Source: Pleurostoma richardsiae
Taxonomy: Eukaryota; Ascomycota; Sordariomycetes; Calosphaeriales; Pleurostomataceae
Direction of reading: 5' to 3'
Assembly: GCA_030052745.1 (NCBI GenBank)
Contig: JANBVO010000008.1
Span: 62,001-126,000, forward strand
Length of the DNA stretch: 64,000 nt
The position numbers and the translations under genes were made by a program. This document shows positions 53,487 through 64,000 of the stretch, in pieces; within the stretch, counting starts at the first letter, position 1, and each line of letters begins with the position of its first letter. Below the pieces are notes generated by a model, which worked only from the letters and a program-made list of their open reading frames with translations, searched no databases and was not told where the DNA came from.

Positions 53487-55476
53487 ATGTCTGAGAAGGA
53501 GACCACCCAAGACCACGGGGTCACAGCCCCCGTGGCAAACCTCCAGACCACCGACGATGTCAACCGCATCGAGGCTCCCGTCACCTGGAAGGCCTACCTG
53601 ATGTGCGCCTTCGCCGCCTTCGGTGGTATCTTCTTCGGCTACGACAGCGGCTACATCAACGGTGTCCTGGGCTCCGACATCTTCATCCGCCAGGTCGAGG
53701 GTCCCGGACACGACGCCGTCACCTCCAGCCACAACTCTCTGATCGTCTCCATCCTGTCCGCCGGCACCTTCTTCGGCGCCCTCATCGCCGGTGATGTCGC
53801 CGACTTCATCGGCCGCAAGTGGACCGTCATCATCGGCTGCGTCATCTACGCCATCGGTGTTGTCATCCAGATGATCACTGGCGTCTCCGGCACCGATACT
53901 CTTGGTGATATTGTCGCCGGTCGTCTGGTTGCCGGTTTCGGCGTCGGCTTCGAGTCTGCCATCGTCATCCTCTACATGAGCGAGATCGTCAGTCCTTGCC
54001 CCCAGCCGTCTGTATCCTCGAGCCCCAGAAACTAACAGACTCTGCAGTGCCCCCGCAAGGTCCGTGGCGCCCTCGTCGCCGGCTACCAGTTCTGCATCAC
54101 CATCGGTCTGCTGCTCGCCTCCTGCGTCGTCTACGGCACCGAGGACCGCCCCAACGAGAGCTCCTACCGTATCCCCATCGGCCTGCAGTTCATCTGGGCT
54201 GCCATCCTCGGCGGTGGCCTGCTCTTCCTTCCCGACTCGCCCCGTTACTTCGTCAAGCGCGGCAGACTCGACAAGGCCACCAACTCCCTGTCCAGGCTTC
54301 GCGGCCAGCCCCGCGAGTCCGAGTACATCCAGGTCGAGCTTGCCGAGATCGTCGCCAACGAGGAGTACGAGCGCCAGCTCATCCCCAGCACCACCTGGTT
54401 CGGCTCCTGGGCCAACTGCTTCAAGGGTGGCCTGTGGCACGGCAAGTCCAACCTGCGCCGCACCATTCTCGGTGCCTCCCTGCAGATGATGCAGCAATGG
54501 TGAGTTGTCACTTTGTTCCTTTTCCCCAGTTGTGGACTATATTGACAATCGCCTTCAGGACTGGTGTCAACTTCATCTTCTACTACTCGACCCCCTTCCT
54601 CCAGTCGACCGGCGCCATCAGCAACTCGTTCCTGATGTCTCTGATCTTCACGCTCGTCAACGTCTGCTCCACTCCCCTGTCCTTCTGGACTGTTGAGCGC
54701 TTTGGCCGCCGCACCATCCTGCTCTGGGGCGCCCTCGGCATGCTGATCTGCCAGTTCCTCGTCGCCATCATCGGTGTCACTGTCGGTTTCAACCACACCC
54801 ACCCCGATCCCAGCGACCCGGACAACACCATTGCGAACAACATCTCCGCCGTCAACGCCCAGATCGCCTTCATCGCCATCTTCATCTTCTTCTTCGCCTC
54901 CACCTGGGGACCCGGCGCATGGATCCTGATCGGCGAGATCTTCCCTCTGCCGATTCGCTCGCGTGGTGTCGCCATTTCTACGGCTTCTAATTGGCTTTGG
55001 AATACCGTGATTGGGAAGTTTTTCGCCCCGAGGCTTTCTGGTGATATCTAGGATGTGTGGGATGGTCAGGAGAAGCCTGGTGTTGAGTTGTGTGGCCGCA
55101 CATGGCCGCACGACCGTCTCCTGTCTCTCCTGCCTTTCCTGCACTGAGTGGATACCAGCAGAAGCCTAATTACATTGTCTGAGCTTACACTAACAGTCTT
55201 ATAGCTGTCATTACTCCATACATGGTCGGCGAGGATAAGGGCAACCTGAAGTCCAACGTGTTCTGGATCTGGGGCGGTCTCTGCACCTGCGCCTTTGTAT
55301 ACACCTACTTCATCGTCCCTGAGACCAAGGGTCTCTCCCTTGAGCAGGTCGACAAGATGATGGAGGAGACGACTCCCCGCACTTCAGCCAAGTGGAGGCC
55401 CACGACGACTTTCGCCTCGTCGTACCCGCAGGCCCTCAAGGACTCCAACGCCATCGACGTTGAGCACCGTGTCTAA
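53487..55476 (+). CDS. High-affinity glucose/hexose MFS transporter, third splice donor mutated
   Basis: Four exons: 53487-53987, 54048-54499, 54559-55013 and 55205-55476; 559 aa. It is a plasma-membrane monosaccharide/proton symporter close to fungal MSTA/HXT types. Signatures are FGGIFFGYDSGYINGV in TM1, DFIGRKWTVI, RLVAGFGVGFESAIV, PDSPRYFVKRGR, QQWTGVNFIFYYSTPF in TM7, ERFGRRTILL, WGPGAWILIGEIFPLPIRSRG and VPETKGLSLEQVD. Codon bias suggests high expression. The family-matching junction NTVI-AVITPYMVG needs a splice after 55013, where the sequence reads GGAAGT instead of GTAAGT. Without splicing there the protein stops at 55049-55051 and lacks its last two helices and tail. A GT at 55041 would also restore frame, but with nine extra residues inside TM11. 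Confidence 0.9.
55014..55204 (+). other. Intron with GG in place of the GT donor
   Basis: The 5' end reads G|GGAAGTTTTTC, one base away from a consensus GTAAGT. The 3' end is normal (CACTAAC branch site, TATAG acceptor). At 191 nt it is about three times longer than this gene's other introns (60 and 59 nt). A cryptic GTGATA donor lies at 55041. Confidence 0.65.
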
Positions 55477-56814
55477 GAGCGGCGGCGACCATCGAGTCCT
55501 GCACCTAATCAACGAGATATGAAGGAACTTCGTTCATTGCGCGAATGTTTGTACAAAATCAGACAATGGAAAAGGGGGTGATGGATGGTGATAAGTGCAA
55601 CGTATTGCATTGTTTACTCAGCGAAGATACCTGCAATTCAAGATACACTTGACCAATATAACTCTTCATACCTATTCATTCGGAGAATCTCGTTATCCGC
55701 ATCTGAAGGCAAGCTGGCATTGCATTGCCAGTTGCCAGGGGGGAAGTGATGTTATGTAGTCACGTGACCGCCCAACACCTCGGGTCCGGCCCGCAATAAG
55801 GTTGGCGGGTGACCCCGCCAACCTTATTGAGGATACGTCGCTACGTCCTTCTCCCCCATAGATCTACTTCGTTCTTCGACCTTGGACGAGGCATCGCGCA
55901 TGTTTTTCATACAGTAAGTCCTCGGCCACAGAATTGCGGCTATTGGATTTCTACTGGAAATATCTGCCTAGGTGCTAGCGCCCTGCTGTGAACGTCATGC
56001 AAGGGTATCATGACGCCTCGCGCTGGTACCGTGACTGCTGGAGCCCTCGACACCAGTTGAACAGCCGTCGCTGATGCGTCGCTCGAGTGCTTGCGATGAC
56101 AACGTTGGAATTTCTGATCGTCGATACTAACAACTCTCAACTCTGGCAAGCGACGGTCTTTCTCGACCGACCTCCCTTGCGCAGCATCTGTGGCAATGTT
56201 AGCTCGTAGGGTATCACTGGAAGACTACCCTCTACTCTTCGTCAATTTGTTTCTGTTCGTTGAAATACCTGCAGACTACAGGTCCCGAGGAGGTCAGATG
56301 CTACCTTCAGCAAGACAACTCGCGCGTGGACACTACATGTCAAGCAATTGAGCCGGGAGCTAGCCTGGAGAGATTGCGTGTCTCGTTTGCAGCGGGTGTG
56401 CTAATAGAAAAGCCCTACTCTTGCAAATGTGGCACGCTCTCCAGTCCTGTGAAACTGCAGGATCGCCCTAGTTAGCCGTACATTATAAGTTGATACGACT
56501 TCCTCAAACCAATAGCTACAGCACCAGCAAATAGTCGGCGGTCACGGAATCCAGGTACGAGACCGTTGATGTATCGTTCAAGTCGAGACGTAGGTTAGCT
56601 AGTTAAAGGGATGTATTAGTGAGGTAGGCCGGAGAGTAGGATGTGAGGCAATCGGGTAGGTGGGATCATCATGAGTTAGACATTCCGGAAATAAAGGATA
56701 AGATATACATAGGACCTCGTGACGTATGCGACATGTCGGCTTTATCGAGGAACTGCGGGCGTCGACATTCTCTAAGCGAGGCCATAGGAGTATTCCCACG
56801 GCCACCATGAGGTT
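55477..56814. other. Convergent intergenic region
   Basis: 3' flanks of the hexose transporter (+) and the siderophore esterase (-). It has no supported gene, and frames at 55809-56475 are short. It contains the perfect hairpin at 55794-55829. Confidence 0.5.
55794..55829. repeat. Perfect 16-bp-arm hairpin
   Basis: Arm CAATAAGGTTGGCGGG (55794-55809), loop TGAC, then the exact reverse complement (55814-55829). The perfect pairing over 16 bp implies a recent or constrained structure; it may be a palindromic mobile-element end or a foldback. It lies about 320 bp past the hexose transporter stop. Confidence 0.85.
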
Positions 56815-57887
56815 TCAAGACGCGGATTCTCCTAGAAGCCTGAGGATACCACTCTGCAAAGCGCATACAGCCGCGCTCCCGTGGTCTTCGCCTTCATACT
56901 CCTGGAGCCACAGCTCTTCCAGCTTGTCGCTCGTGTCCAGCCGGCCGGCCATCTCGACAGCGTTGTACTTCATCCTGAACTCCGTGGCGTGCTTCTTCCT
57001 CCGCGCAAACTCCTCTTCCGACTCGTAGGGCTTCCTCACCACATCCTGCTCGTACGACCCGTACATCATGAACAGTCGCGGCTTGCTCGGTGCCGGCTCC
57101 CCTTCTCCGGAGCCGTTCCCACCCTCCAGGAAGGCCCTTTCCTGCTCCTCAACGATACTACATCCATTCCACCATATGGAGGGACTTGCGGCAATGTACG
57201 TGTCGAACAGACCTGGTCTAGTGAAGAGCGAGAAGAGCGTGAATAACCCCCCGAAGGAATGGCCGAACAGTGCTCTCGGCATCGTCTTTAGCGGTATTGA
57301 CGGCAAGATCTCTTGTTCCACAACCGGCATAATGATATCCTCGAGAACTCCATGGAATTCGTCAGCACCGCCAAATGACACGTGTGCCTGAGGCTTTCCA
57401 TCTTTTCCAGTCGGCGGCTCCACGCGCTCTCGTTTGCTTGGAGGCGTCAAGTCCGGACCCCTTCTCTGAGGTGCGTAGACGGAGTCCGTAACGGGATAGC
57501 CCACGGCAATGACTATTGCCTTCTTGCCAAACATGAACTGCAGTCGCCGAACGACATCTGTAGCCGTGAAGAAGTAGGCATTTCCATCAACCATATAGCT
57601 ATTCCACGATATCCGTCCCACGCATGGTCAGCAGGCAGGCAGAACACACCTGTCGAAGAGGTAGAGACCATGTTGAGGGCAAGGACTCGGAGGTGGTGAT
57701 TTTGGGAGGAGGGAGCTCACAGGACAGGTATGTCGCCGATGTTCGGGTCGTCGGTGGTCCCGTCAGGGTTCCAGCCCAGCGGCCAAGACACTAAAATCAG
57801 ATACTGCCCCCGTGGAGTGCTTATTACGCGCTGGTAAGTGTTTGGAACCTGGGCCGCTTGAAGAGGGCCAGCGCTCTGGGGCTCCAT
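56815..57887 (-). CDS. Siderophore (triacetylfusarinine-type) esterase, alpha/beta hydrolase
   Basis: Two exons, 57887-57721 and 57598-56815; 316 aa. It belongs to the esterase-D/Fes-like family. The order is TYQRVISTPRGQYLILVSWPLGW, then VLYMVDGNAYFF (joined across the intron), VIAVGYP, the nucleophile elbow ALFGHSFGGLFTLFSLF, SPSIWWN, and a late EGEDHGSA that supplies the catalytic His. The fungal EstB-type enzymes hydrolyse the ester bonds of imported fusarinine/TAFC siderophores in the cytoplasm to release iron; no signal peptide is seen here, which agrees. The start is the first ATG of the frame (57887). It is divergent from a MirB-like transporter, with two ATCAGATAA motifs between them, which strongly supports the siderophore role. 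Confidence 0.88.
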
Positions 57888-58049
57888 GATGGCATGACAG
57901 TGTTGCAGTCTGGTAGGAAGATGGAAACATTCGGGGCCGGAAACGGACGGGGGCAGATGGAGTATCCTCCCACATCCCGCGTGTCACGCCCGCGGACACG
58001 CCACCGGCACCGGCCGGATATACGCACAGTAGCGCCGGGCCTGGGCACC

Positions 58050-58058
58050 ATCAGATAA
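58050..58058 (+). promoter_or_regulatory. SreA-type GATA site
   Basis: ATCAGATAA, an exact match to ATCWGATAA, 163 bp from the esterase start and 337 bp from the transporter start. Under sufficient iron a SreA-type repressor should bind. Confidence 0.6.
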
Positions 58059-58166
58059 ATCCTCCGCCGTCTGGCGCCTTGGCACCTTTTCCAGCTGGGG
58101 TAGGCGTAACCATTCCCTGCGCCTCGTGTTAGCTAACACGGTCCACTCCCCTGACGAATGAAGCGG

Positions 58167-58175
58167 ATCAGATAA
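58167..58175 (+). promoter_or_regulatory. SreA-type GATA site
   Basis: Second exact ATCAGATAA, 117 bp from the first and 220 bp upstream of the transporter start. Confidence 0.6.
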
Positions 58176-58394
58176 GATTAGATGGGCCTCTATCAAGGCA
58201 TGCGTTCGATGCCAAGGGCCGATGGGAGCGAAGGAAAAGATTTTCAGGTTTCCAGAAGGCAGAAAAGTTGGGGAAGGACCGGTCTCGCTCCTCATCACGC
58301 GAATATTAAATATGCCGGATGGATTCAGAGGCGGCGGGCTCTCATGCTCCCCCCTGTGTAGGGGAGCAAATTCAGAAGCCGTCAACAGCTCACA

Positions 58395-60662
58395 ATGGCC
58401 AAGGAAACATCGAGAACAAGCGTGGAAGTGTCTAGCGGCGCGGCATCCGCAAACGCTGACAGCGAAGCGGGACATAGTCCTGCCAAAACTAATGCGGAAA
58501 TTCTCAAGGAGTCATGGTCCCGCAAGGCCCTCATCGTGGCCTTCACGGGGTGAGCCTCCCCGGTGCCCGTCTCGGGCAACGAATGGCGTCTAGTGGCTGA
58601 CGGTGATTGCGCAGTCTCTTCGCAGCAACATTCATCCTCTCCTTCATCAAGTACTCTACTAAGGTCTACGATGCCTATGCCACGAGCGCGTTCTCCAAGC
58701 ACTCTGCTCTTACCACGGCCAATGTCGTTTACACGATCATGAACATGGTCACCTATCCCGTCATGGCCAAGCTGTCTAACGTATGATCCCTTCATTGCAC
58801 AAACTCGCCCGAAATCTTACCTCTACGCGCAGGAAGCCGGTCAGCTGACGGGTCCTTCTAGGTTTTTGGGCGTGCCGAGGGATTCGTCTTCTCCGTGCTT
58901 TTCATGTCGCTGTCACAGGTGTTGTATGCCGCCTGCAAGGATATTGGCACATATATCGTATGTCCTTTTTTACTCTCGACGAGTTACCTTAGCCTGTTGT
59001 ACTAACCGTCTGAGCAGGCCGGCGGCATCTTCGAGTCGATTGGCGACACTGGCTTCACCATCATGCAGCAGATCTTCATCGCGGACACCACGAGCCTTCT
59101 CAACAGAGGCCTATGGTCGTCGCTGCCCGAATCTGTCACTGCTATACCCACTTTGTATCTCGGGACCATAGTTGGAGATAGCGTGCTCGAACACTCTACA
59201 TGGCGATGGGGATATGGGATGTGGGCGCTCGCCTTGCCCTTCTGTGCCGCCCCTCTCATCATCACGATGTTTGTGCTCCAGCACAGGGCGAAGAAGAACG
59301 GATACAGAAACCCCACGGCATGGGGCTCCACGGCCAAGACGGAGTCCTTGCCCAAGCGCTTGTACCAGCTCCTATGGACTGACTTGGATCTTCTCGGCGC
59401 ATTCTTCCTCGTCGTGGGCCTTGGGCTCGCCCTGATTCCCCTCTCCCTGACCGGATCCAAGAACAGTGGAAGATGGCAGGAAGGATCCTACATAGCAATG
59501 CTTGTTATCGGCGTCGCTGTCGTCGTGGTGTTCTTCGTTTGGGACGCCAAGTTCGCCAAAGTGCCTTTTGTCCCCTTTCGGATGATTAAGGAGCGCACCG
59601 TTGTCGCTGCTTGTCTGCTATCTATCCTGGACTTCTTTCACTATTCCTGCTTTACTATATTCTTCCCAAGCTACCTGCAGGTTGCCGGAGGCTATTCGCC
59701 GGGTCACGCCTCGCGCATCGAGTGAGTTCCTCGATTTTATACGGGCCCCATCCGCGCCTGAAGCTCAGGTCGTCTGACTCGTGACTGACCTGAGTCCCCA
59801 GCAATGCCCTGCGTGTGTCTTTCCAAGTCGCATCCGTACTGGTGGGCATTCTCATGAAGTATTCCAGGCGGTCCCAGATCTTCGTCTTCATCGGCGTGCC
59901 CCTTGTGGTCCTAGGCCAAGGCCTTCAGATCTATTTCACAAACGAACATGGTACCGGACCAGCCAACGAACCATCATTCGTGACGGGTAAGGTGCTTGTC
60001 GGAATAGGTCGCGCCTTTTACCAGACTGCGGCGCAGGTCTCTATCCAGGCACTGGTTCCGAAAGAGGATGTAGCGGTCGTCACGGGCGTCTACTTCGCCG
60101 CGATGAACTTCGGAAGCGCTATTGGGACAAGGTACGTCACCTTCCATCTCGATGCTTTCCCTTTACACATGTCTCCCCAAGAACTGCAAGAGTGAACTAT
60201 AATCGCATACCCGACTCCTGGTCCTGTATACCGCCCGAGGAGACGCTAACATGTGTATTCTGATGTAGTGTCGGTGGCGCTATCTGGAACAATCTCCTGC
60301 CAGACAAGCTACAGAAGTATCTTCCCGCCGAGGGCAAGTCCAATGCTATGGCGATATACAAATCCATTGCTGTCGCGAGGAAATACGCCAAAGGAAGCGC
60401 CATGAGGGCGGCGATCGACAAGTCATATAGGGAGACCCAACAGATTCTCGCCATCGCCGCAACAGCAGGCCTGGCACCTATGCTGTTGATCATGTTTGCC
60501 TTGAAGAACGTCGACCTGGGGAAGAAGCAGCCAGGCGAGGAGGAAGATGGATCGAACAGAGAGCAAGACAAGGGCACAGTCACCACCGAGGTTGCGCCAC
60601 ATGAGAAGAGCACACATCCGATCGACGGCGACTCAGCTGAGCATGTTGCAAAGATGTCGTAG
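58395..60662 (+). CDS. MirB-like siderophore-iron MFS transporter
   Basis: Six exons: 58395-58549, 58615-58780, 58862-58957, 59018-59721, 59802-60131 and 60269-60662; 614 aa, normal for the 14-helix siderophore (SIT) family. It imports ferric siderophores by proton symport across the plasma membrane. Family features are the hydrophilic N-terminus, KALIVAFTGLFAATFILSFIKYSTKVYDAYATSAF in TM1, FGRAEGFVFSVLFMSLSQVLYAACKDIGTY, GIFESIGDTGFTIMQQIFIADTT, RWGYGMWAL, FHYSCFTIFFPSYLQVAGGYSPGHASRID, IGRAFYQTAAQVSIQALVP and SVGGAIWNNLLPDKL. The charged C-terminal tail is cytosolic. It is divergent from the siderophore esterase, so uptake and intracellular hydrolysis are encoded side by side and probably co-regulated by iron. 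Confidence 0.94.
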
Positions 60663-60892
60663 TTAGGAGAGACGCCGTGTGTAGGATATGGGGTGCCGGG
60701 GACGTGCACCTGGTGATGCGTACTACTAAGGATCTAGTGTGTACTAAGTATGTTAAGCGTGCAGCACGTATCCTTACATTGTACGCCATGACAGATTACA
60801 ATATCGAACATGAGAGCCTAGGCTGTATTTCGGTTGCCATTGCGCTTGTGCCGTGCCTCTTCATCAGGCATGCGCCTCCTTGTGTCTGATTC

Positions 60893-62330
60893 TCAACTTG
60901 TGAAGATGTCCAGGGGAAACTTGTCGGCAATCTCTTGATATCCAGCAACACTGGGATGAAGGTGATCGCCGCTATCGTACTGTCGAATAAGACTGCTTCC
61001 AGAGCCGATGAAGCTGGAGAAGTCAACGGCATGATCAAAGTTCCCAGCGGTCATGATCCACTGGTTGACTGTCTGCCTTGCCTGCTCGTGGGCTGAACTT
61101 GAATAGCTATTTCCGCCAAATGGGGTTATCGTGGCCCCTATGGTGACATATCCGGCCGCCTTGCAGTCTGCAATGATCTGCTTGAACGCACTGATGAGCT
61201 GATCTGCTACGTTACCGTAGCTGCTACCAATGTCGTTGACTCCTTCTAGAATTAGAACATACTTGACCCCTTGCTGCTGGATGGCGTCCCGTTTATAGCG
61301 CGAGAGGAGGTAGGGGCCAAGGCCGCCGGACAGGACGGCATTGCCGCCAGCCGCTTGGTTGTTCACGCCAACGTTGGTGATGCCATTCTGTTGCATACGT
61401 GCCAGAAGCAGGTCCGTCCAGCTATGGACTGCATAAGCGTATGACCAAGCGAGCTTGTTAGGTGGAAGATGACAAACCGATTGTTTTTGTCATCGTCGCT
61501 TCCCCGACCGTCGGTGATGCTGTCACCCAGGATGATGAGGGCACTCGTATTCTTCGGTGCCCAAGCTTCAACGACACTGACGAAGTACCTGAAATGCAAG
61601 TCAATATGGGCCACCGCGAGTTGAAGGTAGACCTATACCAGTGCTTGGTGTTGGACCCAGTCACCGTTGAAGCATTAACATGGTTTCCCTGCTGCATCCA
61701 AGACGTTGTGCGACTTCCAGGATGCCCGGTAATTCTGTTGCTTGACTGGCCCGCCTGACTGTACATTGTTACAGTAAGCATGGATTGTGGCTCGATCCTG
61801 AAGTTGATCGGGTCAGAGTAAGCAACCTGTCCCCGAGGGACCGTCACAGAGCTCGACCCGTTGAATGTAAGGCCCATTACACTAGTTGTGTTAATGCCAT
61901 TAACGCCGATTCGGCCCCCCGTGGGGAGCGCAAGCGATGCCGCCGTGATGGGCAGATCGCTGCCGCCGAATGTATTCGAGAACTGTACCCGTATCTTGTC
62001 TGCCCCGATGGACATATGAAGCGTTTGGCGGAGCGTCGCATCTCTAAACATTGAACTTCCCCCGTTCTGTACTATTAGTTAGCCACAGAGCCATTATGTT
62101 CCTCTTAGTAGACGCACGAAAGGAGAAGGCGGCAGGTTACTCTGCTCGACTTCCTGGGGCATCGAGGTCCATGTATCAACCCAGTGATAGTCACCATCAG
62201 CTGAGGGAAGAGCAATATCAGGGATAGGACTCGTGGCAGCTATCGCCGTAAGCCACAGCAGAAGAAGTGCCAAGGTGCTTGGCATCGCGCCCGGGAGGAC
62301 GGATTCGTGCTTCTGACGGAGTGTACCCAT
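60893..62330 (-). CDS. Secreted SGNH/GDSL-type hydrolase
   Basis: Four exons: 62330-62118, 62066-61639, 61588-61478 and 61421-60893; 426 aa from the ATG at 62330. The ATG at 62285 (411 aa) puts the signal peptide MPSTLALLLLWLTAIAA at the very N-terminus and may be the real start. Residues 60-220 form a beta-sandwich-like N-terminal domain (HMSIGADKIRVQFSNTFG). The SGNH catalytic blocks follow: ALIILGDSITDGRGSDDD (block I, nucleophile Ser), QAAGGNAV (II), LEGVNDIGSS (III) and DSGDHLHPSVAGY (V, Asp and His). Such fungal enzymes are usually carbohydrate or lipid esterases; the substrate is not predictable here. Donor GTTTGT of the third intron is weak, but the join NNRWTDLLLARM is convincing. 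It is tail-to-tail with the siderophore transporter. Confidence 0.92.
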
Positions 62331-63624
62331 GTCTATGAGAGGGCCTTCACGGCGATAGAGGCATGTAAGGCATCAAAACTGCCAAGATTGAAATAGCTGT
62401 GATACGGGTCTTGCGTGTTTAAAGTAGGGGACCAATAGAGGTTGCGGATGATACCTTTCCGCCGATGAGCGGCAGTTCTGAGCAAAATTTCTCAAATTGA
62501 AGACATTTAATGGTCTACCACCCAAGCCGGATATTACGCAACCATACACTCCGAAGGGCTGAATTCAGCTTCGCCGCAGGTTAAAGAGAGAAGTGACATT
62601 GATATTCTTGCTAGTTATTCGGATTAGCCAAGTACCGTAAAGACAGATCGACAGATTAAAACGAGTCTTAGACTCTATGACATGGTATATAACTCATTTT
62701 TTCATCGACCTATTGCAACTCACAGCTTCTTTTTCTGACTGCTCTCTGTCAGTCACCTTGCGTAAGGTGGATCCTTCATTCTTACACTGTCCAAGGTCTG
62801 GACACGAGAACAGGAGAGTAAGTGTTACTACCAAGGTAGAGACAACGTGTCTATGTCTTATCTCTAATCGGTATTCTGCATCGAAAACACAGTCAACCAG
62901 TGAGCATCCTCATGAGGCGTCAAGCTTGTCGTCAGTGTGGTCCTCCGAACAAGAAAAAGAAAAGATCGCTAGTGAACGGATACATGAGAGTCATAGTGCT
63001 GATGTTGGAAAGCAGTCGAGAACGCGGAAGGAGGTACTTAAGGCATAAAGCATACGCTGTCTCTTCGCTTATCAAAGAAGAGAGGATCGACAAGGACCGT
63101 CGTCTGCCAATTGTTACTTCACTTGCGTCCCATCCCTGATTAGCCCACACTGTCTAGGCTCTCAATCCAGATCTTCGGCGCTAATATAACCTATGCGGAG
63201 GCTGACTGTATATGGTCATTGGTATGGCCAATAACTACTGCTGCACCTCGACTAGACCTATTTCTCATTCGGGCAAGAGAGCAGCTGCAACAGGCGTTGA
63301 ACCAATATGGCGCCAGACTGTGTGCACCAATCGGCAAACGCACCCTAGCAACTGCACCATGAGTCATTCGGCGAACTGCCGCGAGCTTAAGGCCTAGGCG
63401 CGTCTATAAGTTTGTCCTGGCACATAAAGACACCTTTGCGTCGTAATAAAGACCGTTTCTGTTATCGACTCCATAATGTGTCTACACGCAACGATTTGCC
63501 GAAACGACGCGACTGGCCAGGAGAGATTGAACAATAAATTCCTGTCACATCAACTTGGCTATCTTCTACGGCAGCTACGTCCAATGCCTCTAACCTTCAG
63601 CAAACATTCAATTGAGCAGCCACA
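62331..63624. other. Intergenic region
   Basis: AT-richer stretch between the SGNH hydrolase promoter side and the 3' end of the nucleoside transporter. Small frames at 62677-63397 have no recognisable domain. I see no repeat or RNA. Confidence 0.5.
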
Positions 63625-64000
63625 TTAGATGCCGCTCATGCCCTCGGTGAAAAGCATCCCCGCCATACTGGCTGACGTGAGAGTCGCCAGGACACCAGAG
63701 AACAGGGCGGAAAGAGCAACCTTGGAGACGTCCCCGGCGCGCCCTGGAGCGAGTTGTGTGAGCACACCAATCTGGGTGCCCAGAGACCCGATGTTCCCGA
63801 AGCCCTATAAAACAGCAAGGTTAGAATATGGAGTGGAGGAGGAAGCGAGAGAGCAACGCCATGAGAGAAGAGTGGAATACTCACACAGCAAGCATAGGTG
63901 GCAATCAGCCTTGAGCGCTCGCCCATGACGGCGTACTTGGCATCGGTTGTCAAAGCCGAGAAGGCAGCGTACTCGTTGATGATGATCTTGATGCCGATCA
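63625..64000 (-). CDS. CNT-family nucleoside transporter, C-terminal part (runs off the right edge)
   Basis: Two visible exons: the penultimate (63885 to beyond 64000) and the last (63804-63625). The visible C-terminus contains IGIKIIINEYAAFSALT, matching the conserved NEFVAY region of concentrative nucleoside transporters, then GERSRLIATYACC joined to GFGNIGSLGTQIGVLTQLAPGR and a final hydrophobic segment, ending EGMSGI. The protein should be a proton-coupled nucleoside importer in the plasma membrane. The 5' part lies outside the window. The joined pattern CGFGNIGSLG is the family's GFANxxS motif, which supports both the splice and the assignment. Confidence 0.9.

Larger units (their letters stand above)
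57888..58394. promoter_or_regulatory. Shared divergent promoter of the siderophore esterase and transporter
   Basis: A 507-bp spacer with two exact ATCAGATAA sites (58050-58058 and 58167-58175), the site type of SreA/Urbs1 GATA iron repressors. Further GATA/TATC cores are present. I see no obvious CCAAT box for HapX. Confidence 0.65.

Noticed and set aside
53388-55144. Antisense frames of 369 and 299 codons opposite the hexose transporter
   Set aside because: They mirror the strongly biased codons of the sense gene and are Asp/Gly/Val-rich; no domain.

Overview
The window is nuclear DNA of a filamentous ascomycete (Pezizomycotina, most likely a Sordariomycete; the class is an inference). Genes lie far apart on both strands. 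They are split by short introns (mostly about 45-190 nt) with GTRNGT donors, CTRAY branch sites and YAG acceptors, and coding DNA is GC-rich. Fungal hallmarks include four Zn2Cys6-type or fungal-specific regulator parts in three proteins, a PDR-type ABC transporter, a siderophore MFS transporter and GPI-type cell-surface proteins. I joined exons by hand. Every multi-exon model below closes in frame, and most join a conserved family motif across the splice.

Layout. 0-5 kb: secreted GH53 endo-galactanase (+) and a GPI-type secreted protein of unknown function (-). 5.5-16.1 kb (-): a 15-exon PDR-type ABC transporter and two Zn2Cys6 regulators. 16.9-29.7 kb: MFS sugar transporter (-), a small FNR-fold oxidoreductase that looks like a detached domain (+), an FAD-dependent oxidoreductase (-), a third Zn2Cys6 regulator (+) and a 926-aa secreted protein with a six-hairpin (alpha/alpha toroid) core (+). 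This block looks like an uncharacterised carbohydrate-catabolic neighbourhood. 30-44 kb: housekeeping genes, namely a kelch/BTB-like regulator of Mds3/Pmd1 type (-), 1-Cys peroxiredoxin (-), FAT1-like very-long-chain acyl-CoA synthetase (-) and GPI transamidase subunit PIG-S (+).

44-56 kb: a cutinase-family gene broken by a one-base frameshift (+), a membrane-anchored S10 serine carboxypeptidase whose last intron is GC-AG (+), a nearly 4.6-kb gene-free stretch, and a glucose/hexose transporter whose third intron has GG where the GT donor should be (+). 56.8-60.7 kb: a divergent pair, siderophore (TAFC-type) esterase (-) and MirB-like siderophore transporter (+), sharing a 507-bp promoter with two exact ATCAGATAA motifs. 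This reads as a compact iron-scavenging module under a SreA-type GATA repressor. 60.9-64 kb: secreted SGNH/GDSL hydrolase (-) and the 3' end of a CNT nucleoside transporter (-) running off the right edge.

A degenerate dispersed repeat of about 260 bp occurs twice (20.5 and 49.4 kb). Perfect short hairpins lie at 331-355, 36071-36088, 53286-53301 and 55794-55829. I saw no tRNA, rRNA or CRISPR array.
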